Below, piece by piece: positions 26,821-35,218 of a stretch of 64,000 nt of DNA; the first letter of the stretch is position 1, and each line of letters starts with the position of its first letter. The notes under the pieces are model-generated. The model was not told the origin of the DNA and ran no database searches. It was given only the letters and a program-made list of their open reading frames with translations. Source of the stretch: Microbacterium kyungheense (GTDB lineage: Bacteria > Actinomycetota > Actinomycetes > Actinomycetales > Microbacteriaceae); NCBI RefSeq assembly GCF_006783905.1, contig NZ_VFPE01000001.1:434001-498000 (forward strand). Direction: 5' to 3'. The translations under genes and the position numbers were made by a program.

Positions 26821-26843
26821 TCCGGGCAAGGTCGTGCCCGGAC
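26820..26843 (+). other. Palindrome joining the two minisatellites
   Basis: GTCCGGGCA (26820-26828) pairs with TGCCCGGAC (26835-26843) around a 6-base loop, exactly where array A stops and array B starts. Confidence 0.75.
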
Positions 26844-26983
26844 GGGCATGGTCGCGTGGGATAGGGCATGGTCGCGTGGGGGAGGGCATGGTCGCGCGGG
26901 ATGGGGCATGGTCGCGTGGGATGGGGCATGGTCGTGCGGGGGAGCGCATCGTCGGCGGGGGTGGGGCATGGTCGCGGGGCGGG
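26844..26983 (+). repeat. Minisatellite B: seven 20-nt direct repeats
   Basis: Seven contiguous 20-base units typified by GGGCATGGTCGCGTGGGATG, again without indels; the last runs into a (GGGGC)n tract ending near 26996. Its GGGCATG start is the reverse complement of the CATGCCC junctions of array A, so the two arrays face each other around the central palindrome. Confidence 0.9.
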
Positions 26984-27005
26984 GCGGGGCGGGGCGCCGT
27001 CGAGG

Positions 27006-27011
27006 TAGTCT
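27006..27011 (+). promoter_or_regulatory. Predicted -10 box of acpS-alr-tsaE
   Basis: TAGTCT lies 36 bases before the acpS start, after the G-rich end of the repeat region. Confidence 0.5.
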
Positions 27012-27047
27012 GACGGATGCCGCGCACCGGCGCGGCAGGAGGTGCAC

Positions 27048-27533
27048 GTGATCGTCGGAATCGGCGTCGACCTCGTCGACATCCCGCGGTTCGAGCGCAC
27101 CATCTCGCGTACGCCGCGGCTGCTCGAACGGCTGTTCTCGCCGAACGAGCGACTGTTGAAGCCGCACTCACTGGCCGCCCGTTACGCCGCCAAGGAGGCG
27201 CTCATCAAAGCCCTCGGCGGATCGGACGGGGTCCACTGGACCGAGATCGAGGTCGCGTCGGAGCCTTCCGGCCGCCCGGTGTTCTCACTCACCGGGTCGA
27301 CCGCGGCCGTCGTCGCCGCGCGCGGCATCACCGTCGTGCACCTGTCGATGTCGCACGACGCCGGTCTCGCGACCGCGTACGTCATCGCCGAGTCCGTCCC
27401 GGCAGCCCAGGTCTCGCCGAGACCGGGGGATCCGGCCGCCACCGAGGACGGCGTCCGCGGTCTCAGCCCGGATGCCTCGTCTCGCCCGACCGCCCCGTCT
27501 CGCCCACCCGCAGCCCCGGAGGAGTCCGCATGA
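27048..27533 (+). CDS. acpS: Holo-[acyl-carrier-protein] synthase
   Basis: Transfers phosphopantetheine from CoA to the acyl carrier protein, activating fatty-acid synthesis. 161 residues. The N-terminal IVGIGVDLVDIPRFE carries the Mg-binding Asp, and RYAAKEALIKALGG the second conserved motif; LSMSHDAGLATAYVI is the C-terminal core strand. GTG 27048 follows AGGAGG at 5 bases; an in-frame GTG two codons earlier lies inside that ribosome site. A Pro/Ser-rich tail of about 38 residues is longer than usual. Its stop overlaps alr (ATGA). Confidence 0.93.
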   Translation: MIVGIGVDLVDIPRFERTISRTPRLLERLFSPNERLLKPHSLAARYAAKEALIKALGGSDGVHWTEIEVASEPSGRPVFSLTGSTAAVVAARGITVVHLSMSHDAGLATAYVIAESVPAAQVSPRPGDPAATEDGVRGLSPDASSRPTAPSRPPAAPEESA

Positions 27534-28654
27534 GCCGCCTGCCCACCGGAGCGCTGCGCGAGGCGACCGTCGACACCGGTGCCATCGAAGACAACGTGCG
27601 CCACCTGCGCCGGCTGACCGGTTCGCAGATCATCGCGGTCGTCAAGGCCGACGGCTACGGGCACGGCGCCGTGCGCTCCGCGGTCGCCGCGCTCGCCGGC
27701 GGGGCCGACCGCCTCGGGGTGAGCGACATCACCGAGGCGCTGGCGCTGCGTCGCGCGGGCATCGACGCTCCCATCGTGGCGTGGCTGCACGCTCCCGGAG
27801 CCGACTTCGCGGAGGCCGCCGCGCACGGCATCGAGCTGGGCATCTCGAGCCTCGACCAGCTGCAGAAGGCTGCGGCGGCGGCATCCGCGGATCGTCCGGT
27901 GGCGCTGCACCTGAAGCTGGAGACGGGGCTCTCACGCAACGGCATCGCGCCCGACGACTACCGCGTGGTGTTCGCCGAGGCCGCCCGGCTGGAGCGCATC
28001 GGGCGGGTGCGCGTCGTCGCGCTCTTCAGCCATCTCTCCAACGCGTCGGACGACGACGACCGCGCCGCACTGCGCGCGTTCGAAGACGGCGTCGCGGTCG
28101 CCGCATCGTTCGGTCTGGCGCCTCCGCTGCGGCATATCGCCGCCACCCACGCCGCGATCGACCTGCCCGAGTCGAGGCTCGGCTGCGTGCGCATCGGAAT
28201 CGGCCTGTACGGGCTGTCGCCGTTCGCGGATCGCACGTCCGCAGACCTGGGCCTGCGTCCCGCGATGACGCTGCGCGGCGCGGTCGCCGCCGTGCGCCGC
28301 GTGCCGGCCGACAAGGGCGTCTCGTACGGCTACGACTACCGCACCGACCGCGACACGACGCTCGCGCTCGTGCCCGTCGGTTACGCAGACGGCGTGCCGC
28401 GACAGGCATCGGGCGCGGGGCCGGTCGTCATCGGCGGTCGACGGTTCACCGTCGCCGGCCGCATCGCGATGGACCAGTTCGTCGTCGACGTCGGCGACGA
28501 GACGGTCGCGGTCGGCGACGAGGCGGTGCTCTTCGGCGATCCGACGCTGGGTGCGCCGTCTGCGACGGAGTGGGCGGATGCCGCCGGCACCATCAACTAC
28601 GAGATCGTGACGCGCATCGGCGCGCGCGTTCCCCGCAGGCAGGTGGCGGAGTGA
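27530..28654 (+). CDS. alr: Alanine racemase
   Basis: PLP enzyme making D-alanine for peptidoglycan. 374 residues. The PLP lysine lies in AVVKADGYGHG near the N-terminus and the second catalytic base in GVSYGYDY. The C-terminal beta domain includes RIAMDQFVVDVG and TINYEIVTRIGARVPR. GGAGG precedes ATG 27530, which overlaps the acpS stop. Its own stop overlaps tsaE (GTGA), so acpS, alr and tsaE form one coupled unit joining cell-wall and tRNA-modification functions. Confidence 0.95.
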   Translation: MSRLPTGALREATVDTGAIEDNVRHLRRLTGSQIIAVVKADGYGHGAVRSAVAALAGGADRLGVSDITEALALRRAGIDAPIVAWLHAPGADFAEAAAHGIELGISSLDQLQKAAAAASADRPVALHLKLETGLSRNGIAPDDYRVVFAEAARLERIGRVRVVALFSHLSNASDDDDRAALRAFEDGVAVAASFGLAPPLRHIAATHAAIDLPESRLGCVRIGIGLYGLSPFADRTSADLGLRPAMTLRGAVAAVRRVPADKGVSYGYDYRTDRDTTLALVPVGYADGVPRQASGAGPVVIGGRRFTVAGRIAMDQFVVDVGDETVAVGDEAVLFGDPTLGAPSATEWADAAGTINYEIVTRIGARVPRRQVAE

Positions 28655-29163
28655 GCGGCCTCGACCCGATCGCCGGGTCGCACGAGATCGCCTCTCCTGA
28701 TGACATGGAGGAGCTCGGCCGGCGGATCGGGCGGATGCTGCGACCCGGCGACCTCGTCGTGCTCACCGGTCCCCTCGGTGCCGGCAAGACGACGCTCACA
28801 CGGGGCATCGGCGAGGGACTGCATGTGCGCGGGCCGATCCAGAGCCCCACCTTCGTGCTCGCCCGCACGCATCCGTCGCTCGACGGCGGCGCGCCGCTCG
28901 TGCACGTCGACGCGTACCGCCTCGGATCGCCCGCCGAGCTCGACGACCTCGACATCGACTACGACGGCTCGGTCGTGGTGGTCGAGTGGGGCCGCGGCAT
29001 GGTCGACGGCCTTCGCGATGTGTGGTGGGAGCTCGAGATCGAGCGCGAATGGCACGGCCATGGTGTCGACGACGCGTGCGGCACGGTCGCCCACGAGGCC
29101 GAGCTCGACGCCGACTCGCCGCGCCGCGTGGTCGTGACGCGGCACACCGCCTCCGGTCACTGA
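28651..29163 (+). CDS. tsaE: tRNA threonylcarbamoyladenosine synthesis ATPase TsaE
   Basis: ATPase of the TsaBDE complex that makes t6A37 in ANN-decoding tRNAs. 170 residues. Walker A is GPLGAGKTT, followed by RGIGEGLHVRGPIQSPTFVL and the HVDAYRL and VVVVEWG motifs of the family. GTG 28651 overlaps the alr stop. Its partners tsaB and tsaD follow within 1.4 kb, from a separate leaderless promoter. Confidence 0.94.
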   Translation: MSGLDPIAGSHEIASPDDMEELGRRIGRMLRPGDLVVLTGPLGAGKTTLTRGIGEGLHVRGPIQSPTFVLARTHPSLDGGAPLVHVDAYRLGSPAELDDLDIDYDGSVVVVEWGRGMVDGLRDVWWELEIEREWHGHGVDDACGTVAHEAELDADSPRRVVVTRHTASGH

Positions 29164-29246
29164 GCGCCGGGGGCTCCGGCCTCCGAAGACGAGACGCGTT
29201 CTGAGTCGGTCTCGGCCCCGGCGGGCGACGCCCCGAGATGCCCGAC

Positions 29247-29252
29247 TACCCT
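29247..29252 (+). promoter_or_regulatory. -10 box of tsaB promoter
   Basis: TACCCT, six bases before GTG 29259. The GGGAGG between them is too close to serve as a ribosome site, so a leaderless message is likely. Confidence 0.6.
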
Positions 29253-29258
29253 GGGAGG

Positions 29259-29984
29259 GTGATCCTCGGCATCGACACGTCGCTCGGCTCCGCGGTGGCG
29301 GTCGTCGAGCCCGACGGCGTCATCCGCGCGCAGACCGTCAGCGCCGACCCCCGCGGCCATGCCGAGATGATCGGCACACTGATCGAACGGGCGCTGGCCG
29401 AGGCATCCATCGGTCCGTCCGACGTGACGCACGTCGCGGCCGGCATGGGCCCCGGACCCTTCACGGGCCTGCGGGTGGGCATCGCCGCCGCGCGCACGTT
29501 CGCGCTCGGCCGGGCGGTGCCCGTCGTCCCGGTGGTGAGCCACGACGCCGTCGCGCTGGAGCTGCTGCTCCACGACGCGCTCACGGGCGGCTACGAGGAT
29601 GCCGCCGACGAGCCTTTCGCCGTCGTCACCGACGCGCGGCGCCGGGAGTTCGCGTACACGCTGTACCGGGGTCTCGACGCCGACGGCCTGCCGGTCCGCC
29701 TCGCCGAGCCCGCGCTCGTGCCCAGGGACGACCTGGACGCGGTGCTCGCGGACGCGGGCGCGGTGCGCCGGGATGCCGACCGCATCCCCGCCGCGATGCT
29801 CGCGCTGGCGGCATCCCGAGCCCTCGCCGCCGGCCGCACGATCGGACCGGCGGACGCGCTGTACCTGCGCTCGCCCGACGTGACGCTGCCGCATGCGCCG
29901 AAGCGGGTGGGCGTGCCTGTGCTGCGCGAGCCGGCGGGCGGTGCGCCGCGGTCGATCGGCGACGGGGAGCGAGACGAAGCATGA
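29259..29984 (+). CDS. tsaB: tRNA threonylcarbamoyladenosine synthesis protein TsaB
   Basis: Non-catalytic scaffold that dimerises with TsaD. 241 residues of ASKHA fold: ILGIDTSLGSAVAV at the start and the hallmark GMGPGPFTGLRVG near residue 68. The C-terminal part is diverged, as usual. It overlaps rimI by 4 bases (ATGA). The tsaB-rimI-tsaD order is the classic actinobacterial arrangement. Confidence 0.94.
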   Translation: MILGIDTSLGSAVAVVEPDGVIRAQTVSADPRGHAEMIGTLIERALAEASIGPSDVTHVAAGMGPGPFTGLRVGIAAARTFALGRAVPVVPVVSHDAVALELLLHDALTGGYEDAADEPFAVVTDARRREFAYTLYRGLDADGLPVRLAEPALVPRDDLDAVLADAGAVRRDADRIPAAMLALAASRALAAGRTIGPADALYLRSPDVTLPHAPKRVGVPVLREPAGGAPRSIGDGERDEA

Positions 29985-30502
29985 CCCTGCGGCCTGCCAC
30001 CGGCGATGACCTCGCCGCGATCATGACGCTCGAGCGGGCGTCGTTCCCGACGGACGCGTGGTCCGAGGCGATGATGCGCGAAGAGCTCGCATCGCCCCAC
30101 GGCTGGTATGTGGTCGACGACGAAGCGGGCCGCCTCGTCGGCTACGCCGGGCTGCGGGCCGTGAAGGACGCGAAGGATGCCGACGTCCAGACCATCACGA
30201 TCGCCGAGGCCTCCCGGGGCCGCGGCCGGGGTCGCGCGATGCTGCGCGCCCTGCTGGCGGAGGCGGTGAGCCGCGGCGTCGCCGATGTGTTCCTCGAGGT
30301 GCGCGCCGACAACCCGGTGGCCCAGGCGCTGTACGTGTCGGAGGGCTTCCTCGAGATCGGCCGCAAGCCGCGCTACTACCAGCCCGACGACGTGGACGCC
30401 GTGGTGATGAAGCTCGACCTGCGCGGCTGGAGCGCGTCGGCGGGCTCGGCGACCAGGACGGGCGGATCGGCGACCGGGATGGACGGAGGGGTGTGCTCGT
30501 GA
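29981..30502 (+). CDS. rimI: Ribosomal-protein alanine N-acetyltransferase RimI
   Basis: GNAT acetyltransferase, 173 residues. The acetyl-CoA loop is [14 protein letters not shown], preceded by the [11 protein letters not shown] strand and followed by [21 protein letters not shown]. The named target is the N-terminus of S18, but family specificity varies. A Gly/Ser/Thr-rich tail of about 25 residues is not part of the fold. The stop overlaps the tsaD GTG. Confidence 0.9.
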   Translation: MTLRPATGDDLAAIMTLERASFPTDAWSEAMMREELASPHGWYVVDDEAGRLVGYAGLRAVKDAKDADVQTITIAEASRGRGRGRAMLRALLAEAVSRGVADVFLEVRADNPVAQALYVSEGFLEIGRKPRYYQPDDVDAVVMKLDLRGWSASAGSATRTGGSATGMDGGVCS

Positions 30503-31581
30503 ACGCTTCGACGAGCTCGGCGACCGAGCCCCTGGTGCTCGGCATCGAGACGAGCTGCGACGAGACCGGCATCGGCATCGTGCGGGGCCGCACGCTGCTG
30601 TCGAACACGATCGCGAGCTCCATGGACGAGCACGCGCGCTACGGCGGGGTCGTGCCCGAGGTCGCCGCACGCGCCCACCTGGAGGCGCTGCAGCCGTCGA
30701 TCGAAGCCGCCCTCGCCGAGTCGGGTGTGGCGCTGGCCGACATCGACGCGGTCGCGGTGACGTCCGGGCCGGGGCTCGCCGGGGCTCTCATGGTGGGCGT
30801 CGGCGCCGCGAAGGCGCTGGCGGTGTCGCTCGAGAGGCCGCTCTATGCCGTGAACCACCTCGTGGGTCACATCGCCGCCGACATCCTCGACGACGACGCG
30901 GAGCCGCTGGAGTATCCCACCGTCGCGCTCCTCGTCAGCGGCGGGCATACCTCGCTCCTCCTCGTCCGCGACCTCACCACGGACGTCGAGCTGCTCGGCG
31001 AGACGATGGACGACGCGGCCGGAGAAGCCTTCGACAAGGTCGCCCGTCTGCTCGGCCTGCCGTATCCGGGCGGGCCCGAGATCGACCGGGCTGCGGCATC
31101 CGGAGACCCGACGGCGATCGCGTTCCCGCGCGGGCTCTCGCGCGCGAGCGACATGGCGAAGCACCGCTACGACTTCTCGTTCTCGGGGCTGAAGACCGCG
31201 GTCGCCCGCTGGGTCGAGCAGCGCGAGGCGGCAGGAGAGCCGGTGCCGGTGGCCGACGTGGCAGCGAGTTTCCGCGAAGCCGTCGTCGACGTGCTCGTGA
31301 CGAAGGCGCTCGCCGCGTGCCGCGACCACGGCGTGCCGCGCCTGCTGCTCGGCGGCGGCGTGATCGCCAACCGGCGGCTGCGCGACACGGCGCTCGAACG
31401 CGGCGCGGCCGAAGGCGTGACGGTGCGCATCCCGCCCCTGTCGCTGTGCACCGACAACGGCGCCATGATCGCGGCGCTCGCCTCGGAGCTCATCATGTCG
31501 GGCCGGCAGCCGTCGACGCTCGCCTTCGGCGCCGACTCGACGCTGCCCGTCACCGAGATCCAGGTCGCGGAGTCCTCATGA
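30499..31581 (+). CDS. tsaD: tRNA threonylcarbamoyltransferase TsaD
   Basis: Catalytic subunit transferring the threonylcarbamoyl group to A37 of tRNA. 360 residues. [16 protein letters not shown] starts the ASKHA fold; the metal ligands lie in [10 protein letters not shown] (two His), and [26 protein letters not shown] and [10 protein letters not shown] complete the family pattern. The metal motif reads HLVGH rather than the common HLEGH. GTG 30499 overlaps the rimI stop (GTGA). Confidence 0.95.
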   Translation: MNASTSSATEPLVLGIETSCDETGIGIVRGRTLLSNTIASSMDEHARYGGVVPEVAARAHLEALQPSIEAALAESGVALADIDAVAVTSGPGLAGALMVGVGAAKALAVSLERPLYAVNHLVGHIAADILDDDAEPLEYPTVALLVSGGHTSLLLVRDLTTDVELLGETMDDAAGEAFDKVARLLGLPYPGGPEIDRAAASGDPTAIAFPRGLSRASDMAKHRYDFSFSGLKTAVARWVEQREAAGEPVPVADVAASFREAVVDVLVTKALAACRDHGVPRLLLGGGVIANRRLRDTALERGAAEGVTVRIPPLSLCTDNGAMIAALASELIMSGRQPSTLAFGADSTLPVTEIQVAESS

Positions 31582-32198
31582 CCGATGAGCGGATGCCGCC
31601 CCCCGACGCCGACCCCGACGCGCCGCCGTCGGACGAGCGCCCTTCGACGGGTGCAGAGGCCGCGAACGAGGCGGAGAGCTCGGAGGGCACGGACGGCCTC
31701 GAAGGGATGCCGGAGGCCGCGGCATCCGCGCCGCCGAAGCCGCTGCCGCCGAAGGTCGAGCCGCCGAAGGTCGAGCCCGCCTCGCCCGACATCGACATCG
31801 TCGCCGCGTCGTCGATGCTGCCCGGGTCGCACCGGGGCGGATTCTTCCGTCTGCCGACGGCTCCCATCGCCGTGACCGTGCAGTCGGCCCCGACGGAGCC
31901 CGACGGCGACCTCACCCCCGCGTCGGCGCAGTGGCTCGCGTCCGACGAACCGCAGATCCACAAGGGCCTCGCCGGCTGGGCGCTCGCGTTCGCCATCATC
32001 GGGCTCGTGGTGTCGCTGTTCGTGGGGTGGGGGTTCCCCATCGGCCTGGTCGCCGTCGTGTCGGCCGTGTTCGCGCTGCGGCGGCCGCTGGAGAGCCGCG
32101 CCATGGCCGTCTGGGCCATCGTGATCGGCGCGGTGTCGATCCTCTACAGCGCCGGCTGGCTGCTGTACGCTGCGATGCGCGCGAACCTCATCGGCTGA
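31578..32198 (+). CDS. DUF4190-type membrane protein with acidic/proline-rich N-terminus
   Basis: A 206-residue protein. Residues 1-75 are disordered and rich in Pro, Glu and Asp, with a [11 protein letters not shown] repeat. Residues about 133-200 hold two or three membrane spans ([41 protein letters not shown]) in the DUF4190 pattern. ATG 31578 overlaps the tsaD stop, so it is the last gene of that operon. Function unknown. Confidence 0.75.
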   Translation: MTDERMPPPDADPDAPPSDERPSTGAEAANEAESSEGTDGLEGMPEAAASAPPKPLPPKVEPPKVEPASPDIDIVAASSMLPGSHRGGFFRLPTAPIAVTVQSAPTEPDGDLTPASAQWLASDEPQIHKGLAGWALAFAIIGLVVSLFVGWGFPIGLVAVVSAVFALRRPLESRAMAVWAIVIGAVSILYSAGWLLYAAMRANLIG

Positions 32199-32227
32199 GC
32201 CGCTCTCCCTCCCCACCCACGACGGAG

Positions 32228-33415
32228 TCAGACGCGGTCGGCGAGGATCGCGGTGCGTCGCGTGCCGATGCGGGTGACGAACAGCGTCGCCGATCCCGCG
32301 CCGCGCAGCTTGAGCTTCGTGCGGAACACGGCCGGGTCGAGGTCGACGCCGCGCTTCTTGATCTCGAGCCGGCCGATGTCGCGGTCGCGCAGCGCCTTCG
32401 ACAGGGCCTTCGGGTCCGCCGGGAGCACCTCGCGGACGCGGAACGTCGACACGAACGGCGAGGTCAGGGCCTCGTCCGATGTGAGGTAGGCGATGTGCTC
32501 GTCGAGCATCCCGGCCTGGAGCGACCGTGCCACCTCGCCGATCAGGCGCGCACGGATGACCGCGCCGTCCGGCTCGTGCAGATATGCGCCCAGCTCGCGG
32601 GCGGGCTCGTCGGCGGCATCCTGCGCGGACGTCAGCTCGTGGGCGGCATCCCCGCGGATGACGAGCGCTGCTCTTCTCACCCCGGGCCGTGCGAGCACGC
32701 CCGACCACAGCACGAGCTCGACCGTCGACCCGTCGGCGCTCACCCACTGCGCCTCGAGGTCGTCGGGGATGAGGGTGCGGTCGAGGCCCGGACCGAGCTT
32801 GATGCCTGCCGGCATCCGCTGCGCCAGGTCGAACACCCAGTCGAGCGACGGCGACCAGTCCTCGGGCCGCGTGCGCGTCGTCTCGCTGTGTCCGGCGGTC
32901 CGGCGGGCGGGGTCGAGCCACACGGCGTCGACGCCGTCGAGGTCCGTCGCCTCGGCGGTGCCGTGCCGCACCTCGACGTCGTCCCCGAACGGGGCGAGGT
33001 TGTACGCGGCGATGCCGGCCGTCACCTCGTCGGCGTCGACCGCGACCACCCGCAGGCCGAGCGCCGCGAGGCCGAGGGCGTCACCGCCGATGCCGCAGCC
33101 CAGGTCGGCGACGCGCGACAGGCCGGCGTCGCGGAACCGCGCCGCGTGGCGTGCGGCGATCGGAAGCCGGGTGGCCTGCTCCAGGCCCGCGCGGGTGAAC
33201 AGCATGCGCTCCGCCAGATCGCCGAACTTGGCCCGCGCGCGCGTGCGCAGCCGGGCCTGCCCGACGACGGCCGACACCAGGTCAGGGGAGTGCCCGTCGC
33301 GACGCAGGCGCGTCACGACGCGGGCGACATCGTCGGACGACTCCAGGGGAGGCAGCGTGTCGAGCAGGGCAAGCCCTTCACGCGTCAGCAGGGCTCCGAG
33401 TTCGGCGAGGTCCAC
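32228..33415 (-). CDS. Class I SAM methyltransferase, THUMP-like
   Basis: A 395-residue cytoplasmic methyltransferase of the THUMP-like actinobacterial family. The SAM-binding loop is VADLGCGIGGDALGLA near residue 140, with acidic motif II in VVAVDADE and a catalytic-region motif DAVWLDPARRTAG. The C-terminal third (LEIKKRGVDLDPAVFRTKLK) is typical of the family. It converges on the tsaBD operon with 29 bases between stops. Substrate unknown, perhaps RNA. Confidence 0.85.
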   Translation of the reverse strand: MDLAELGALLTREGLALLDTLPPLESSDDVARVVTRLRRDGHSPDLVSAVVGQARLRTRARAKFGDLAERMLFTRAGLEQATRLPIAARHAARFRDAGLSRVADLGCGIGGDALGLAALGLRVVAVDADEVTAGIAAYNLAPFGDDVEVRHGTAEATDLDGVDAVWLDPARRTAGHSETTRTRPEDWSPSLDWVFDLAQRMPAGIKLGPGLDRTLIPDDLEAQWVSADGSTVELVLWSGVLARPGVRRAALVIRGDAAHELTSAQDAADEPARELGAYLHEPDGAVIRARLIGEVARSLQAGMLDEHIAYLTSDEALTSPFVSTFRVREVLPADPKALSKALRDRDIGRLEIKKRGVDLDPAVFRTKLKLRGAGSATLFVTRIGTRRTAILADRV

Positions 33416-33580
33416 CCGCCGAGCCTACGGCCCCTCGCCGGCGGCCGCCGGGCGTCCCCCATACAACCCCGGGCGGCAGAGGGGGTTCTGGGGGGACAGC
33501 TCCCGATGACCGGATGCTGCCGAGCGCCGAAACTCGTTACCAACACGCCGACCGGCAACCTGTCAAGAAAGAAGATCATC

Positions 33581-34723
33581 ATGGCCGACGACAACACGAA
33601 CCTTCTGGGTCTGCAGACGAACGTCGATCTGGCGGATTCGTTCAACGACAACTCCACCAACACGGACAACTCGGACAACTCGGACAATTCCACCGATATC
33701 GATGTGGACGACTCGGGCAACACCGAGACCGACGTCGATGTGGACCTGGACGACTCGCTCAACGACAACTCCGACAATTCCACCAACACCGACAACTCGG
33801 ACAACTCGGACAACTCCGACAATTCGGACAACTCCGACAACTCCGACAATTCGGACAACTCCGACAATTCGGACAACTCGGACAACTCCACCGAGACCGA
33901 CGTGGACGTCGACATCGACGACTCGTTCAACGAGACCAACACCGACGTGGACGTCGACGTCGCCGACTCGTTCAACGACGATCACTCCAGCAACTGGGAC
34001 ACCGACGTCGACATCACCGACTCGTTCAACCAGCAGACGCTCAACGACCACTCGATCACGACCGGCGTCCGTCAGTACCAGACCGGCTTCCGCGACCTCA
34101 ACCTCAGCGGTGGCGCCGGCGGTGCCGCCGCAGCAGGCGGTCTGACCATCGACGCGCGGTCGACGATGTTCGACCAGTCGGTGAACCAGAACATCTGGGC
34201 GAACGGCTCGGGTGGCGTGTTCCAGATGTTCGGGCAGCAGGGTGGTCTCGCGTCCGGAGACGGCGCTGTCGCCGCGGGTGACGATGTGGACATCGACAAC
34301 TCGACGAACTGGGACATCGATGTCGACATCGAGGACTCGTTCCAGGACAACTCGGTGTCGATCATGGACTCGTTCCAGGACAACTCCGACAACTCGGTCG
34401 ACACCGACGTGGATGTCGCGATGGAGGACGCCTTCAACACCGACAACTCGACGAACTGGGATGTCGACACGGATATCGAGGACTCGTTCCAGGACAACTC
34501 CGACAACTCGACCGATGTGGACGTCGAGCTGGACGATGCCTTCAACACCGACAACTCGACGAACACCGACATCGAGGACTCGTTCCAGGACAACTCGACC
34601 GATGTGGATCTGGACGACGCGTTCAACGAGTACGAGTCGGACGTGGATGTGGACGTCGAACTGCAGAACGACGGGATCGTCAACAGCCCGGATGCCGAGC
34701 AGAACGAGGTCGACCTCTTCTGA
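33581..34723 (+). CDS. Asp/Asn/Ser-rich repeat protein with IniB-like central module
   Basis: A 380-residue, extremely acidic, nearly Lys- and Cys-free protein. It is built from imperfect repeats of the pattern (T/V)DVDVD-x-x-DSF-(N/Q)-DNS and includes eleven consecutive DNS triplets at residues 71-103. A Gly/Ala-rich bridge (177-187) leads to a different module at about 189-244 (IDARSTMFDQSVNQNIW and later ASGDGAVAAG). That module recurs in the IniB-type protein encoded at 39239-40132. No signal peptide or membrane span. The start follows AGAAAGAAG; the frame is open for 1.6 kb upstream but without this composition. Followed by a strong hairpin, then the dynamin genes. Likely a structural or scaffold partner of the dynamins, in the place IniB holds in mycobacteria (inference). 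No enzyme motif. Confidence 0.85.
   Translation: MADDNTNLLGLQTNVDLADSFNDNSTNTDNSDNSDNSTDIDVDDSGNTETDVDVDLDDSLNDNSDNSTNTDNSDNSDNSDNSDNSDNSDNSDNSDNSDNSDNSTETDVDVDIDDSFNETNTDVDVDVADSFNDDHSSNWDTDVDITDSFNQQTLNDHSITTGVRQYQTGFRDLNLSGGAGGAAAAGGLTIDARSTMFDQSVNQNIWANGSGGVFQMFGQQGGLASGDGAVAAGDDVDIDNSTNWDIDVDIEDSFQDNSVSIMDSFQDNSDNSVDTDVDVAMEDAFNTDNSTNWDVDTDIEDSFQDNSDNSTDVDVELDDAFNTDNSTNTDIEDSFQDNSTDVDLDDAFNEYESDVDVDVELQNDGIVNSPDAEQNEVDLF
33791..33889 (+). repeat. Eleven tandem 9-base DNS codons
   Basis: Units alternate GACAACTCG, GACAACTCC and GACAATTCG, so the protein repeat is perfect while the DNA varies at wobble positions. AAT is used here although AAC dominates in the rest of the window. Confidence 0.9.
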
Positions 34724-34754
34724 ATGGGGGAGCGCCATCCGAACTGGGGATGCC

Positions 34755-34788
34755 TGTGCGCCCGACCGCTCCTGCGGTCGGGCGCACA
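34755..34788 (+). terminator. Strong hairpin between repeat-protein gene and dynamin genes
   Basis: A perfect 15-bp stem (34755-34769 with 34774-34788) with loop TCCT, 32 bases after the repeat-protein stop. Either a full terminator or a partial one that lets the repeat protein exceed the GTPases. Confidence 0.8.
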
Positions 34789-34870
34789 CGCACCCCATAC
34801 CGTCATGGCGGATCGACCGCGATACTGATGAGCAGACCCCGTGAGATCTCCGAGCGACGAGGAGAGTGCG

Positions 34871-35179
34871 ATGGCCGGTGGCCACGACTGGGACGACATG
34901 AGCGATACGCCGGGTGACGTCGCGCCCGCTGACGTCGTGCCCGCCGACGCCGCCGGGATCGCCGGTGAGGATCTGGACGCTGCACATCTCGGGGCAGCGG
35001 ACGCTGATTCTGACGGGTTCGACGGCGGATATCCCTTCGCAAACGTCTTCACGGAAGAGATCGAGAACGTGTCGGTGTCCGACTGGGATGTCGATGCCGA
35101 CGCGCTGTGGGGCGATCGGCCGGACCTCTACGAGCTCGGAGGCGAGCCCGACGCCACCGCATTCGATCTCCCGGCCTGA
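34871..35179 (+). CDS. Small acidic protein of the ini-like locus
   Basis: A 102-residue acidic protein (about a quarter Asp/Glu), without signal peptide or membrane span. Its middle, YPFANVFTEEIENVSVSDWDVDADALWGD, may fold; the ends look disordered. GAGGAG at good spacing favours ATG 34871 over the upstream in-frame ATG at 34841. It sits 39 bases ahead of iniA and probably belongs to its operon. I recognise no family; it resembles the Asp/Val style of the repeat protein but lacks the shared module. Confidence 0.65.
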   Translation: MAGGHDWDDMSDTPGDVAPADVVPADAAGIAGEDLDAAHLGAADADSDGFDGGYPFANVFTEEIENVSVSDWDVDADALWGDRPDLYELGGEPDATAFDLPA

Positions 35180-35218
35180 CCTGGACTCGCGCGGGAAGAG
35201 AGCAAGGAAGCGCAGCTG

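Noticed and set aside
26701..26983. CRISPR-like regular array
   Set aside because: Units are contiguous 20-mers without unique spacers, and no cas gene is in the window.
26611..27051. Open frames through the minisatellites read as proteins
   Set aside because: The 20-base unit is not a multiple of three and the frames simply cycle; no ribosome site or homology.
31931..33580. In-frame upstream extension of the repeat-protein frame
   Set aside because: It overlaps the DUF4190 gene and runs antisense through the methyltransferase gene, with Arg/Ala/Pro-rich shadow composition; ATG 33581 begins the distinct composition.
33581..34723. RTX toxin or thrombospondin-type calcium repeat protein
   Set aside because: The GGxGxDxxx nonapeptide and the DxDxDG loop with Cys are absent; only general Asp richness is shared.
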